This document shows, piece after piece, positions 10,118 through 22,455 of a stretch of 32,839 nt of DNA. The notes under the pieces were generated by a model. It saw only the letters and a program-made list of their open reading frames with translations, was not told the DNA's origin and searched no databases. Positions within the stretch are counted from its first letter, which is position 1. Every line of letters begins with the position of its first letter. The DNA comes from Polysphondylium violaceum (Eukaryota > Evosea > Eumycetozoa > Dictyosteliales > Dictyosteliaceae): positions 1 to 32,839 of the forward strand of contig AJWJ01000254.1 of assembly GCA_000277445.1 (NCBI GenBank), read 5' to 3'. The position numbers were made by a program, and so were the translations under genes.

Positions 10118-13100
10118 ATTATCTCTTTTAAAACAAACTCTTTTTATTTATTTGTACTTATTATTATTCAATTTATTACAACAACGACCAGAGAGATAGA
10201 GAAAGAGACAAAAACAACAATTAGAATTAGATTTTCAAAAAACAAGATTTAACCTCTAAAAAAAAATAGAAAGTGAGGATATTAATATGTCGTTATTGAT
10301 TCCTCATTGTAAAGTGTAGAATAGGAAAATCACAACTGATGTGAATAAAAGAAGAGAGCAAAAGAATCTAAATATACAACTTTCAAGTGTAAAAAAAAAT
10401 CTATTGGATAGTTTGTGCTTTTTAACAACACACTTTAATCATCATCATTATAGATCCAATGAAAAAGTTTGATTTTCGGGCAATTAATTAATAACAAAAT
10501 TTAGATTATCATATCACAACACATCTCTCTATAATATTATATTAGTTAACAGCTGATATCATGAAATGACTAATAAATTATCGCCCATTACATGTGTTGA
10601 TCATTATTGTGAGCTACAACAATAATTACAAACTACTCGCAACACCACTAAGACCATATTTTTAGATTAGAAATTCGTTTAAAAATTTATTTAAAGTTTT
10701 TAAATAATCACACGTTTATGATCAAATGTTATGTGAAAAATCATAAAAATAACCTCTCCTCTCAAAACAATAACACACGAATACTCTGAATTTGATCTAT
10801 AGACTATAGGAATCCTGTGTACAATGTATGGGGGGTTATTTTTTATTGTTAGAATGATCTGATCATTTTAACAAACAATGGTGGTGTATCGTCATGTTTA
10901 GAGGGATATGTTTTTTTTTCCAAGTGATGATATTCACATGTTGTTTGTTGTTGTTGAATTGATGGTGGTATTGGTGTGTTTGTGAGTGGGGTAGAGTGCT
11001 TGGTAAAATTGGACTCCACACACAAATTTTTTGCTCCAGATTCGATCTCTTTGTCAAAGTTACAATTTTCAAAAAAATTTTCAAAAAAACAATTCTATGG
11101 CGAAAAAGAGAGAATGATGGAAATGAATAAATAGGCTGCTTTTTTTTTAAAAATAGTATGTCCAATTGGCCTGTTGTATTTTATAATTCTGTACCATTAT
11201 CATTAATTGTGATTTATCTATCCATAATAAATATAAAGAAATTTATTGTGTATTAAATTTATCATATCCTGTATTTTTATTGTTGTAATATGTAAGTTCT
11301 TAACTCTTCTTCCTTTCCTATCTATCCTTCTCTCCCCTTTTCTTCAAAAAACCCCATTCACCACATTCCACCCAGCCACAAATATCTACACACACACACA
11401 CACACATTTTTCCCCAATACACACAAATTTTCAACATACAAAATAAATTTATATATTTCATACACACATCCAATGAAAACTTAATAGTTTAATATACCAT
11501 TTAAATGGTTACATTGGACATATAAAATTACATCAAATCAATATTGGTATTTTGTTGTGTTTACCTTTAATATTTATGTGTGGAGATTTAGATGTAGATG
11601 GCATGTATTTTACACTTTTTTTATTTATTAAATTTGTGTTTTGGCAACAACAACAATTCAAATTTTAATACAGTGTCATCCCATTGGAGTCTCTTCCACT
11701 CTGACTTTAGAAACTCATCATCATCATCATCATCATTATAATTCCTATTTTAGTGATTATATTGTAGTATAGAGAAACAATTATTGAAATATCCTTTTAT
11801 TATTTTGTTTTTGTCTTTGGTATTATTGATAGTTTATCCATACACATCCACAATTTTCCATACCCTTTAATACTATATGGTTGCGAGATTATTTTTTTGT
11901 GCTCAATTTTAATTTTGTGAACCACCTTTTTTCTACGACTACTTTTTTTATTACCCCAGACAACCACCCCATATATAGTTTACTACTACGACCACTACCA
12001 CTCTACCTATCCCAATACATTGTGTTGTTCTTTTTTTAAAAAAAAAACCCACCCACATTTATATTATCGAGCTATATAGAAATAAATAGTAGTGATAATC
12101 ATCAATAATATTATTTTAAATGGGATTTTTAGTTTTTGGATCCAATACACCACGCTCTCCACCCCCTTCATTCCATATTTTCATCATATTTCAACAAAAA
12201 ATTCTTTATGATTGTATCGATAGAACACAATGAGTGGATATTTGATAATTGTTGTAAATCATCCTATAATGAAGTTGTCAAGTAAATTAAGGAAATGGGG
12301 AGATCAGAGATGGTGCATGATTATGATGCAAAATTGACTCTACCTTTTGATAGGATATTTGTATTTATTTATAAATATCTCTATACATTTCTATGTGTAT
12401 GTCTCTATGTATTTGTGTGTATTTTGGTGGTAGTCAAGGTGGGTGCTGTGTTTGAGGGTGTGTGGTATTTATTAAATGTGAGTGTGGTGTGGAATATTGG
12501 ATTGTATAGTTAACTATATATTGTGATGTTATTTATTTATCATATTAATTATCATCGTTGTTAAAAATAATCTTGTTTAATATTTTATTTTTTTTATTAT
12601 TTGTTTTTTCAAGTTGTGATTATTATCTCATTTTCATTGAGTGGTGTTGTTTTTTTTTTAAATGTAATGTTGTGATATGTGATTTCTCTCAATCCAATTC
12701 ACTATTCACTACAAACTATTCATTGTGTTAATTATAATTTTAACTGCGACTACTTGTATAATATATATTGTTACGACTTTTACATTTGGACATGTAGGTA
12801 AAAATGATGGATTAAATAGTTTTTTTTTTATTTTTTTTTATTTTTGTATCTATATTTATAGCGGGGTGTGTGTGTGTGTTTAAATTTGTTTTCATATCAA
12901 GACATTTCAAGGTATGTCAATCACTTTTTTTATTTTTCACCCACCCAAAACAAATCTTCACATTACAAACCAAACACATAAAAACACATTAAAAATTTAT
13001 ATAAATGATTCTAAAAATAACAAAAGAGTGGTTTTTTGATAAGAATCAGACGTGAATAATAGACAGCTATTATATTAACAACATTCCATGTTGTTTTACT

Positions 13101-16100
13101 GCTGTTTTAAGAATTTGGTGGAAGTTGAGTATTGCTAGTGTTATAAAATAATAATATAGCAATATCAAATCAAAATGGTAATGCATTTCCATTTCTACCT
13201 ATTCTTTATCTCACTCCACTTTATCAAAATTGATAACCAGTATCAAATATAATTATTATTTTTAATTGAATGTTTTTATGTTCGTTGATATGTATAGTTG
13301 TTTGATTAATTTAATCAGTTAAAATCAAAATATACCATTTTAGCTTAATTATCACCTTTTTTTATTTCTTTTTTCAAAATTTATTTGTTTTTTCTAAATA
13401 TGATCAAAAACAATCTATATTATATATATAAATATAGTAGTATACATCTATAAATTTGTATGTCATTGCAATCAATTACACCCATATTGTCCACACATGC
13501 AGTCTCACTCAAAAAAGGATTTTAGTGGTTTAGTAATTTGGAATTAAACACACCACACTCACCCACAGAAACACCACACTTGACACACTATTTAATTTTC
13601 ATCCATCACACTTCATAATGCCCAGCACATATTTGGATTTTAAAAAGGCAAAGTAGATTTTTAATTCATAATCGAATTTACTTTATTTAACAAAATTGTG
13701 TTTTACTACTCCTATACATTCTATTCACTTGTGTTTTCAATTCAAACTATCACTCACATATTGGAAAAATTAAAAATAAGCACCACACCCCCACTCACAC
13801 ACATACATATTACCACTATATTTCCATTGAGGTCATCAACACTCTTACACACACCCACACCTACCTATCGTGGTATAGTTTTTATTAAAGGGATTAAAGA
13901 CATCCCTATTCTATATAGATATATATCTATAGCCACATTCCTTTCTTTTGTAATTCTAATTATACCGTTTTAGTTATCCAATAATCCCTTTTATTTATAA
14001 ATTTATTATTCTCTACCACCATAAACAACATCATAATTGGATATCAAATACTACCTCTCTATCTTCTGAGAATCTATAATTTGTATTGGTTTTTTTTTTT
14101 TCTTTACACTGACCTACATTCACATATTTGTTAAATTCAACAAACGTAAAGGATATCTTTTCTATCCTCTCGCTCGCTCTATCTATCTATCATCTATCTA
14201 TCTCTCTTTTCTCAAATGCATTCTTTCCTCTTTTGACCAATGAAATTCATCACCACTGACAACTATTTATAATACTCCTTATTAAATTAATTCAAATAGT
14301 AGTAAAATTAAATTCCTGTACCATTACCTTTTTTGAATTGTTTTATTGTTGTAAAGTCCAGTACTTCTGTTCAATTATCTAATTCAAATTAAAAAAAAAT
14401 TAAGTTTAATAATCAAATTTGCTAATCAACCCTCTGTAAAATAATAGTGAAAAAAGATTAATCTTTATTTTTTTATTACCTCTTCCCTCCAAAAATTTTT
14501 GATCCTTTAAAGGTAAGTTCATACTTTATAAATAGTTAATAGTTATTGTTATGCAATTGGAATCAAAATTTTAAATTCAATCACAATCACCACCACCACC
14601 TCATCCACACTCAAAAATACACTCCATTATTGCTTTGTATACAAAAAACATTCACAAAAATACTCTCTCAACATGTTTATTAAAATTTTGTGAAAGTTGA
14701 CAATTTCAAACACTCAAATTTTTAAACAAAATAGGGAGCATATAATGTGACACATCATCCCTCCTAAACTTTTATTGTAATGAGTTTTTTATTTCAACTT
14801 CACCACATCATTAATTATTCACCTGTTCTTTAGTATATCACCACCATTACCACCACCACCACCACCACCACCACCACCAAAAACAATATCAATCATTTCC
14901 ATATTTATCATCTATTTATGTGTGCATAGAATTTTGCTATGAACGATAAAAAGAGGTGACGTATCAAACAATCACTACTAGTATTTAATACCAAAAGTAG
15001 TTGTGGGTAATTAAAATTTACACTACTCTACTTATCCCCACTGTCGCACTCTCATTCTAGTTTTCTGCTTTACAGGGAAAAAATGATATTTGATTTGGGG
15101 TGAAGAAAAAAAAATACGCATTAGTGAAATCCCACACTCACACACATTCAAACAATTTTTTTTTTTTATAACCACCCCACAACATTCCCACGCTCTATTT
15201 TTAGTTTTGGTTTTCAATTGGTGATCTTACCCTCTCTCTCATTTTTAATGCATCACTATTTTTGCAACTTTTTTAATCCTTTTCAACACAGCCTTAATCC
15301 AACCATTGTCATCACATTCAAACATTTACCACTTTCGCATATAGACACACTCTCACACTCTCACACACCAACTCACTTCTTATCACCACATAATCTCCAT
15401 ATAAAAAAGTGAAATAATTTTGTAGATGAAAATAGATAGTACCTTTGATTTGACTTGTTTTTTATAATTGTATTTTTTTAATTATTTTTATTATTGTGAA
15501 TCAATGAAGATGTTTTGTGAGAGATTTTTATGGTGGTGATCACAAACACTCTCACCAACAAGTATTCTCAATATTTACTATTTATATATAGCTCCATTCC
15601 AAAAAAAGAAAAATAACCTAAAAAAAAAACCAAAAAAAAAAAAAAAAAAAAAAACCTTCTCACCACATCATATTAATGATTATTATTTGTATCTTTTATC
15701 TTGATCACTCCCTCTTCAAATTAAACCCTATTCTCACCCTTTGTGTACATATAAATCTGCTTATTTTTTTTTTATCTTTTTTTGACTATATATCTTTTTA
15801 TAATAAAAAAAAAAAAAAAAAAACACACAAATCTACAATAGCAACACATAGGGTTCCCTCCTTTTTAAGAATAGCGCTGCAATAATCATAAATCTTTTCA
15901 TATGAATCATATTCAGTTTTAAAGGGCCTTTTCAATCTAGTACCATTACATATTTACATTATTTTCCATCAAGGAATAGTTCGATCATCACTACTACATC
16001 CAATAATAGAGCACCTTCTACTATTGTATATACCATTTTATTTTTTTTTCCATTTTTAATTTTATCACCTCTAATTCCGCAAAACTATTTATCGTCACCA

Positions 16101-16299
16101 TCTTAAGATTTCACATTTTTGTATCACTGATTATTAACAAATTTGTTACTTTATAAAATCATAAAATATATACATTCATAATTTTTAAATAGATTTAAAA
16201 TTTTATCTACCATCAATTATCATTACCATCTCATCACACCCAGTTTCTCTCTCTACACTTTTAATTTTTCTAAATTAAATTATCGTCAACAACTCAAAA
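10118..16299. other. 6.2 kb gene-free region, CA/CACCC-rich
   Basis: No ORF here has recognisable protein content, and none can be extended by splicing into a known family. It is less AT-rich than normal Dictyostelium spacers, with many C-rich runs on the plus strand: CCCACCCACA near 12050, CACCCACCC near 12940, CACCCACA near 13560, and CACACACCCACACC near 13850. GT-rich runs occur near 12866 and 10980. Microsatellites: (CA)n 11388-11406, (ATC)n near 11715-11737, (CTAT)n near 14177-14204, (ACC)n 14849-14879, and poly-A near 15630-15655. It may be a long control region for the flanking b5 and hydrolase genes, or hold unannotated non-coding transcripts. No DUSE-type promoter was found. Confidence 0.6.
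14849..14879. repeat. (ACC)n microsatellite
   Basis: About ten uninterrupted ACC units in non-coding DNA. GC-rich trinucleotide repeats are uncommon in this genome, where AAC and AAT dominate. Confidence 0.9.
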
Positions 16300-17379
16300 A
16301 TGATCTCTATTAAATCAATTTTATCAATGATTGTAATTATTGCCATTTCAAGTTTAACCATAAATGCACAAAGTCCAGTTGCTACTGCATCTACTCCATT
16401 CCCAACCCCCAAATTATTAGACCAATGCGATTTTGGTACAAGTTATTATCCATTATTTGAAGGTTTACATTTACACATTAGATGTTATAAAAATCCAAAT
16501 ATTACCAATGGTGATGTCGCCCTGTTTGATAGCGGTCTTCCATTTTATTCAACTGCATGGGGTCTTGTTCTTAGCCATTTGGTCCCTAAAATGACAGAAT
16601 TTGGACTCCAACAAGCTTGTTTTGTTGATCGTTTTGGTTATGGAAACTCTGATCCAGCCCCAAACGCTGTAACTAGTCATGAATTCATTAGAAGATTACG
16701 TGCCTCTCTTTTACTCATTGATTTACAACCACCATACATTTATGTAGGTTGGAGTTGGGCCTCAATTAATGCTCAAACTTTTGCAATCATGTATCCTAAT
16801 GAAATTAAAGGTATGCTTACAGTTGATGGATCTGATGTTGGTCTTTTACAAGATCCAATTTGGAATTTCAACATTCCATTCATCCAAAATGAATTTACAA
16901 ATTTAATTGAAATCAATAATAATGGTGGTCTTAAAACTTTAGCTGAAAATAATGGTGTCCCAGAAACCTTGGGTTGGATTCCCAACACCGCTCCACTTCC
17001 CAAAGTTTGTATCCAAAACTCTCAAGCTACATTTACTCATCCTTCCAACAACTATCTTATTGCTACCAAACAAGAAATATCTGTTATGATGGCAAGTGCC
17101 GATTATCTTAATCAAACCTATGTTGCCTCTGAAAATCCTCATCCATTTGGAAATCTTCCATTTGTACTCATCTCTGTTGTAGGTAATGGTCAAGATTGGA
17201 TCGATAGACAAACTACAATGGCCAGCTTATCAACAAATCATTATCAAATTTTAAATACTCAATCATCTCATTTTGTTCCTTTTGAAAGACCTACTGATGT
17301 TGTCGATGCAATTGGTGCCTTAGTTGACTTGATCTCTTTATCACCAAATGTTGAAATGGGTTGCACTAGAGAAAATTAA
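16300..17379 (+). CDS. Secreted alpha/beta-hydrolase fold protein
   Basis: Single exon, 359 residues. N-terminal signal peptide (hydrophobic ~5-22, likely cut after INAQ). Features of the alpha/beta-hydrolase fold: a DSGLPFYSTAW segment in the oxyanion position, RFGYGNSDP after strand 4, the nucleophile elbow GWSWAS with Ser152, a candidate acid near Asp299, and His324 in SSHFVPFERP. The elbow is G-x-S-x-A rather than the usual G-x-S-x-G. The protein is secreted or lysosomal by inference; the substrate cannot be told. The N-terminal part contains several Cys (43, 62, 107) that could form disulfides. The gene follows the long gene-free region and converges with the prenyltransferase-like gene. 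Confidence 0.85.
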   Translation: MISIKSILSMIVIIAISSLTINAQSPVATASTPFPTPKLLDQCDFGTSYYPLFEGLHLHIRCYKNPNITNGDVALFDSGLPFYSTAWGLVLSHLVPKMTEFGLQQACFVDRFGYGNSDPAPNAVTSHEFIRRLRASLLLIDLQPPYIYVGWSWASINAQTFAIMYPNEIKGMLTVDGSDVGLLQDPIWNFNIPFIQNEFTNLIEINNNGGLKTLAENNGVPETLGWIPNTAPLPKVCIQNSQATFTHPSNNYLIATKQEISVMMASADYLNQTYVASENPHPFGNLPFVLISVVGNGQDWIDRQTTMASLSTNHYQILNTQSSHFVPFERPTDVVDAIGALVDLISLSPNVEMGCTREN

Positions 17380-17545
17380 TTTTCTTTTGTTTTCTCCAAA
17401 ACAAATATTTTATATAGTATTTAATTATTAATAATTGAATAGCCAGGAAAAAAAAAAAAAAAAACGAAAGGGTTTTAAAGTTATCTTTTTAAACTCTTGA
17501 TCCGATTCAATAAAATTTTATTTTTTTTGAAACAACTTTACATTT

Positions 17546-18477
17546 TTATACCTTTTCGTTTAAATATATTGAACCCAGAAATAAAATTGAAAAAAAGAGA
17601 AAATTATTTGTTAAATTTTTTAAAATCGATGAATCTGAACTTTTGGCGACTAATAAAATTGGTACCATTGGAGCTAAAGATAATAATGGTAAAATTAAAT
17701 AAAAATTTGGTAAAGAAATTATGGTTTTAATAGTAAATAATCCAAATCTTGATGAATTTATTATATTAATATTTTGATAATTAAAATCATAGAAAAAATT
17801 ACTTACATAAATATTTGAAGTAAAATAAAATCTATTGCTCTTTTTTTACCCAATAAAGTAGCAGTAGATATAATTTTAGCCTTATTATCATTTTCCATAT
17901 TTATTATATAATGACACCCTAGATATATACATGTAATAAAGACAATAAAAATGGAATAATAATATTCAATTCCTGATCGAGGGAATGTATGTGAATTACA
18001 ATAATAAATCCACCAATAAGTAGATATGTAATAACTACAAAAACTAATGTAACCACACCCAACATATTTTGAAGGAGAGTATGACCAAACACAAATTACT
18101 TGGAAAAGAACAAAAGTAAAGAATATCAATAACTCGTTCATTCCAAAGAGATAATAAACTAAAGACAATAAAATCAAAATTGACGTAAAGATAAATTGAA
18201 AATATGTGTCCAATTCTTGAAAAGTTAGAATGTCATATAGAGTCCTATCATTTGATGTGTCTCTATGATCACTACCCGTTAAAAAATCAGAGAGTGAGTT
18301 TGCTAAAAACATAAAATTATGAGTTTGAAACACTAAAAAGAATGCAAGAATTGATTTGGGGAGATCTAAAGAGTTGTTTTGAACAAAAGAGACAATAGAG
18401 CCCATGAAAAACAATATTATAATTGAAATTGCATTATAAGCTCTGCAACCTACTAAATATTTTTTTACTATTTCCAT
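17546..18477 (-). CDS. UbiA/MenA-type prenyltransferase-like membrane protein
   Basis: Two exons on the minus strand: 18477-17807, then a 59-base intron (17806-17748, GTAAGT donor), then 17747-17546. Joined they give 290 residues, the normal size for MenA/UBIAD1 proteins; reading straight through the intron stops at 224. The first Asp-rich site is kept: N60-x3-D64-x5-D70 ... NDRTLYD (76-82). A second site N193-x3-D197 is followed by Lys201 where the family has Asp, and the usual GLG(D/E) loop reads GCGY (140-143). Exon 2 adds two hydrophobic segments ending in LNEKV. UbiA enzymes attach polyprenyl chains to quinone precursors in membranes. The substitutions suggest a divergent paralogue or altered activity. 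Confidence 0.8.
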
Positions 18478-18920
18478 TATTGTAAAAAGAGATTATAAAA
18501 GGGTGCGGTTTGTAAGAGCAAAAGAGAATGACTTTGGAATAAACCAAAAATAAACTCTAATAAATACTCTTTTGTTTTCTTCTTTTGCTCTATTAGCAGA
18601 GAGTGTGTTCCATTCTCCATCTCCTTCGGATTTTTCCTTGCATTGCACCATAAATCTTTAAAAAAAATTAATTTCTGAATATTAAAAAATCTAGAAATGA
18701 AATAACAAATAGAAAAATGACGAAATTTTTAAAGATGAATTTAAAATTAAGTTCATCTTGAAAATGAATATTATGAAAACTGTAAAAATAGATATGTAAA
18801 AAAGATCTATTCTTTTCATTTTTTATTAAAAAAAAAAATAAAAAAACAAAAAAAATAATAAAAAATAAAAAAAACTTTTAAATTTTGTCGTGTATCATTT
18901 CGTATAAAACAAAGAATAAG
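18478..18920. promoter_or_regulatory. Divergent promoter between prenyltransferase-like gene and metap1
   Basis: Head-to-head spacer of 443 bases. An 11-base perfect inverted repeat, AGAGCAAAAGA at 18515-18525 and TCTTTTGCTCT at 18581-18591, sits nearer the minus-strand gene. Further short inverted matches (GAGAATG / CATTCTC) flank it. The part beside metap1 is nearly pure A/T. Confidence 0.4.
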
Positions 18921-20456
18921 ATGAGTACTAAAGCTTTATGTTGCTCTCCTGGATGTCAAAAAGAGGCACAACTTCAATGCCCCAATTGCATTCAACTTGG
19001 TATCCAAGAGTCTAGTTTTTGTTCACAAGAGTGTTTCAAAGCCTTTTGGCCAATTCATAAATTATTACATGTAAAAAGTATGAAAGATAAAAACATCTCA
19101 TAGAGAAAGGAGATACATGATATATCTTGTATTTTTTGATTACATATTTACAAACATATTCACACTTGCATATACTTAAAACATATATTAAATATTAGAA
19201 CCAGTTGATGATAATGGAATTCCTTCACAATTTAGAGGATACAAATTTACTGGTCCATTAAGACCTGCTCATGTCACACCAATGAGAAAAGTACCATCAG
19301 GTATTCAACTACCTGATTATGCTATCGATTGTATGTAGATTTATCGTTATTTCAAAATATAAGTATACGTATACTAATAATAAATAGCTATTCCACATAG
19401 TGAAAAGGCAGCAGATAGAAGAAAACAACAAATGATTGTTCACACTCCAGAAGAAATTGAAATTATGAGAGAAGTTGCAAAGGTAAAAACATAATCTAGA
19501 TTCATAATTAACAGCAACAAGTACACAAGTTACATCCAAACTAATTATTTCAACTCTATAGATTTCAAGAGAAGTTTTAGATATTGCAGGTAGAGAAGCA
19601 AAAGTTGGTATGACTACAGAAGAATTGGATATTATTGTACATAATGCTATTGTTGAAAGAAATGCCTATCCATCACCATTAAATTATTATGGTTTTCCAA
19701 AATCTTGTTGCACGTAAGTAGTATTCGTTTTATGAAAGAGACGAGGTTTTAGAGTAAAACGAATTGTAGACTAAAGTTCAAAAACTAACAATAATGATAA
19801 TCTATTATTTTAGATCAATTAACGAAGTTATTTGTCATGGTATCCCAGATTCTAGACCAATACAAGATGGTGATATTTTAAATGTCGATGTAACTCTTTT
19901 CTACAAAGGATATCATGTAGATTTAAATGAAACTTATTTAATGGGAAATGTAGATGAAAAAGGCAAAAATCTTGTAAAATGTGCTTATGAATGTTTAGAC
20001 AAAGCCATTGAAATTTTAGGACCAGGTGTTCTCTACAGAGAAATTGGTGAAGTTATTCAAAAACATGCCAACAAAGCCGGCTTTTCAGTTGTTAAAAACT
20101 TTTGTGGTCATGGTATTGGTAAACTTTTCCATTGTAATCCAAACGTTCCTCACTATTCAAGTAAGTTATCTTTTATATATACCCTTTATTTATTTAAATC
20201 TTATTCATTCCAAACTCACACCCAATAATAAATAGAAAATAAAGCAGTTGGTGTTATGAAACCTGGTCACATCTTTACAATTGAACCAATGATTAATGAA
20301 GGTAAATGGCAAGACGAAATTTGGCCAGACATTTGGACCGCTGTTACTTTAGATGGAAAGAGATCTGCCCAATTTGAACATACAATTTTAATCACCGAAA
20401 CTGGTTGCGAAGTTTTAACTAAAAGAACTAAAGGTTCCTATATTGATAGACTATAA
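18921..20456 (+). CDS. metap1: Methionine aminopeptidase 1
   Basis: Six exons (18921-19077, 19199-19330, 19388-19482, 19562-19713, 19814-20160, 20236-20456) join in frame to 367 residues, as expected for type 1 MetAP. The ATG at 18921 is the first in frame. An N-terminal zinc-finger region (Cys-rich, CCSPGCQKE ... [15 protein letters not shown], ~7-48) is the part that docks MetAP1 near the ribosome exit. The pita-bread catalytic domain has His187 (ICHG), metal ligands Asp204 and Asp215 (NVDVT, HVDLNE), His278 (GHGIGKLFH), Glu311 (TIEPMI) and Glu342 (QFEHT). It removes initiator Met from nascent cytosolic proteins. All five metal ligands are present, so it should be active. Confidence 0.95.
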
Positions 20457-20645
20457 ATATAATTATTTGTGTTCGAAAAAATAAAAAAAAACAAAAGATC
20501 CTAAGCCATGGATTGTTTTTTTTTTTCAATTGAAATCAAACATATAAATTTTATCACTATAATACTTTTAAATGAATAAAGATAGATAAGATATATAATA
20601 TAAAACCTAAACATTTTATTTAAAAAAAAATAAAAACGTAAAGGA

Positions 20646-22401
20646 TTAAGAAAACAATGAAACTAATTCATCAAATTCTTTTTGGGCTACACTTGGATCA
20701 ATATTTGAAAGATCTTCATTCATTTCATTTCTATTTTGATTATTAGAATTGTTATTACTGTTATTTGTAGTGGTGGTAGAAGTAGTGTTTGGTGCTGTTG
20801 AACTTCCATCAGTACCATCAGTAGTTGGTCTATCTGTACTAAGTTTTGCTACTTTACTAAAATAATCCAAAATCAAATAACCAAGTGCTTCAGACCCATC
20901 ATTACTTGGATCTGGTTCAAAACAACAATCCCTCAAAAAAACTGGCAAATTATTATAAAAATAATAAATACAAGCCTTTTTAAGTTCTGTAGCTTCATGA
21001 AGACTTGCCAATTGCATAATTGATACAAGGTTTGAAGGTGAAAGAGTTTCTCCAATTAAATCACAACATTTAACCTTTAAACCATCGAGCATATATTGAT
21101 TAGCAAGAATTAACAATTCTGTTAACCAAATAGAAGGATTGGTTGATCCATCAGTGGTTGATGAGGAATTACTAGGAAGATCTTCAGTGTAAAGATAACA
21201 TAGCAAAGCCAAAAAAACTTCTTTTGAAACGCCAGGGACAACAATCTCTCCACCTCTTGTTCCACTCTCTTTCATTCCATTGGTGAAAAGAGTTTTAAAA
21301 TATCTTGAACGTGCACTTAAAATAACACGGTGACCAAATATTCTATCGCCAGGTGATGTTTCGGTTTGACCAACAACAAAAATTACATCGCTAAACTGTT
21401 CATTGTTTAAATATTGTTTCATATCTGCACCAATTGATTGAATAAATGGTGAATCTCCATTATTATTACTACTGCTACTACTATTACTACCATTGCTGTT
21501 ATTTGAACTGCTTCTAGATTTGGAGGGTTGTTGGTAAAATTGATTGTTTGGTGGGAGATTTCCTTGGAAAGGGTGAACTGAAAAAATTGGATGATCTCCA
21601 TTCTCCATTTGTGGTCCATTCAATTGGATTGTATTTTGTGGATTTGGGAGAATTTGGAAAAATTGTCCATGTGGATAAAATATAAATGGTTGATTCCAAG
21701 GATTCATAATAGGGATTGGATTATTATTTTGGTTATTTTGGTTATTTTGATTATTGTTTTGGTTGTTGTTATTGCCATTAACATTATTTTGATTATTTGC
21801 ATTTGCATTGACATTTGCATTTGCATTGGCATTTGCATTTGCATTGACATTTGCATTGACATTTGCATTTGCATTTGCATTTGCATTTGCATTTGCATTT
21901 GCATTTGCATTTGCATTTGCATTTGCATTTGCATTTGCATTGACATTATTTTGATTATTTGTATTTGCATTGTTGGCGTTATTGTTATTATTATTATTAT
22001 TATTATTATTTTCATTATGATTTGCATTATTATTAGCATTATTATTATTATTATTTGTGTTATTAATTGGTGGTTCTACATTATTTACATTTTGATTTCC
22101 CAAATCATTGTTTACGGCTATATTTTCCTCATTTGCAATGTTATTTGGTAAATTGGTATTATTTGTGGCGGTTGTGGGTTGATTATTATTGGCGGTGATA
22201 TTGGTATTATTGGTGGTATTGCTTTGATTATATATTGATGCAGGTGTTGATGTAGGTGTAGGTGTCGGTGTTGGTGTTGGATTATTGTTATTGTTATTAT
22301 CATTTGGATTTGGAGGATTTTGGGGGTTATTATTATTTGGTTGGAAATTTACAAAAGGAATATTATTATTGTTGGTATTGGCATTGGCATTGGCATTAGC
22401 G

Positions 22402-22455
<54 letters not shown>

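Noticed and set aside
13476-13483. ACCCATAT, a near match to the DUSE small-RNA promoter
   Set aside because: One mismatch, no TATA element at the right distance and no structured GC-enriched sequence 60-70 bases downstream.
11246-13973. Several open frames of 66-100 codons in the long gene-free region
   Set aside because: Composition follows CA-rich and T-rich DNA, no family resemblance, and no plausible splice partners.
17514-17777. Plus-strand reading frame with protein-like composition, interrupted by one stop, that looked like a pseudogene after the hydrolase
   Set aside because: It is the antisense of exon 2 and the intron of the minus-strand prenyltransferase-like gene, which gives a complete and family-consistent protein.
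18885-18920. Upstream extension of metap1 from a TTG codon
   Set aside because: Non-ATG start in an AT-rich leader; the ATG at 18921 gives the expected N-terminus just before the zinc finger.
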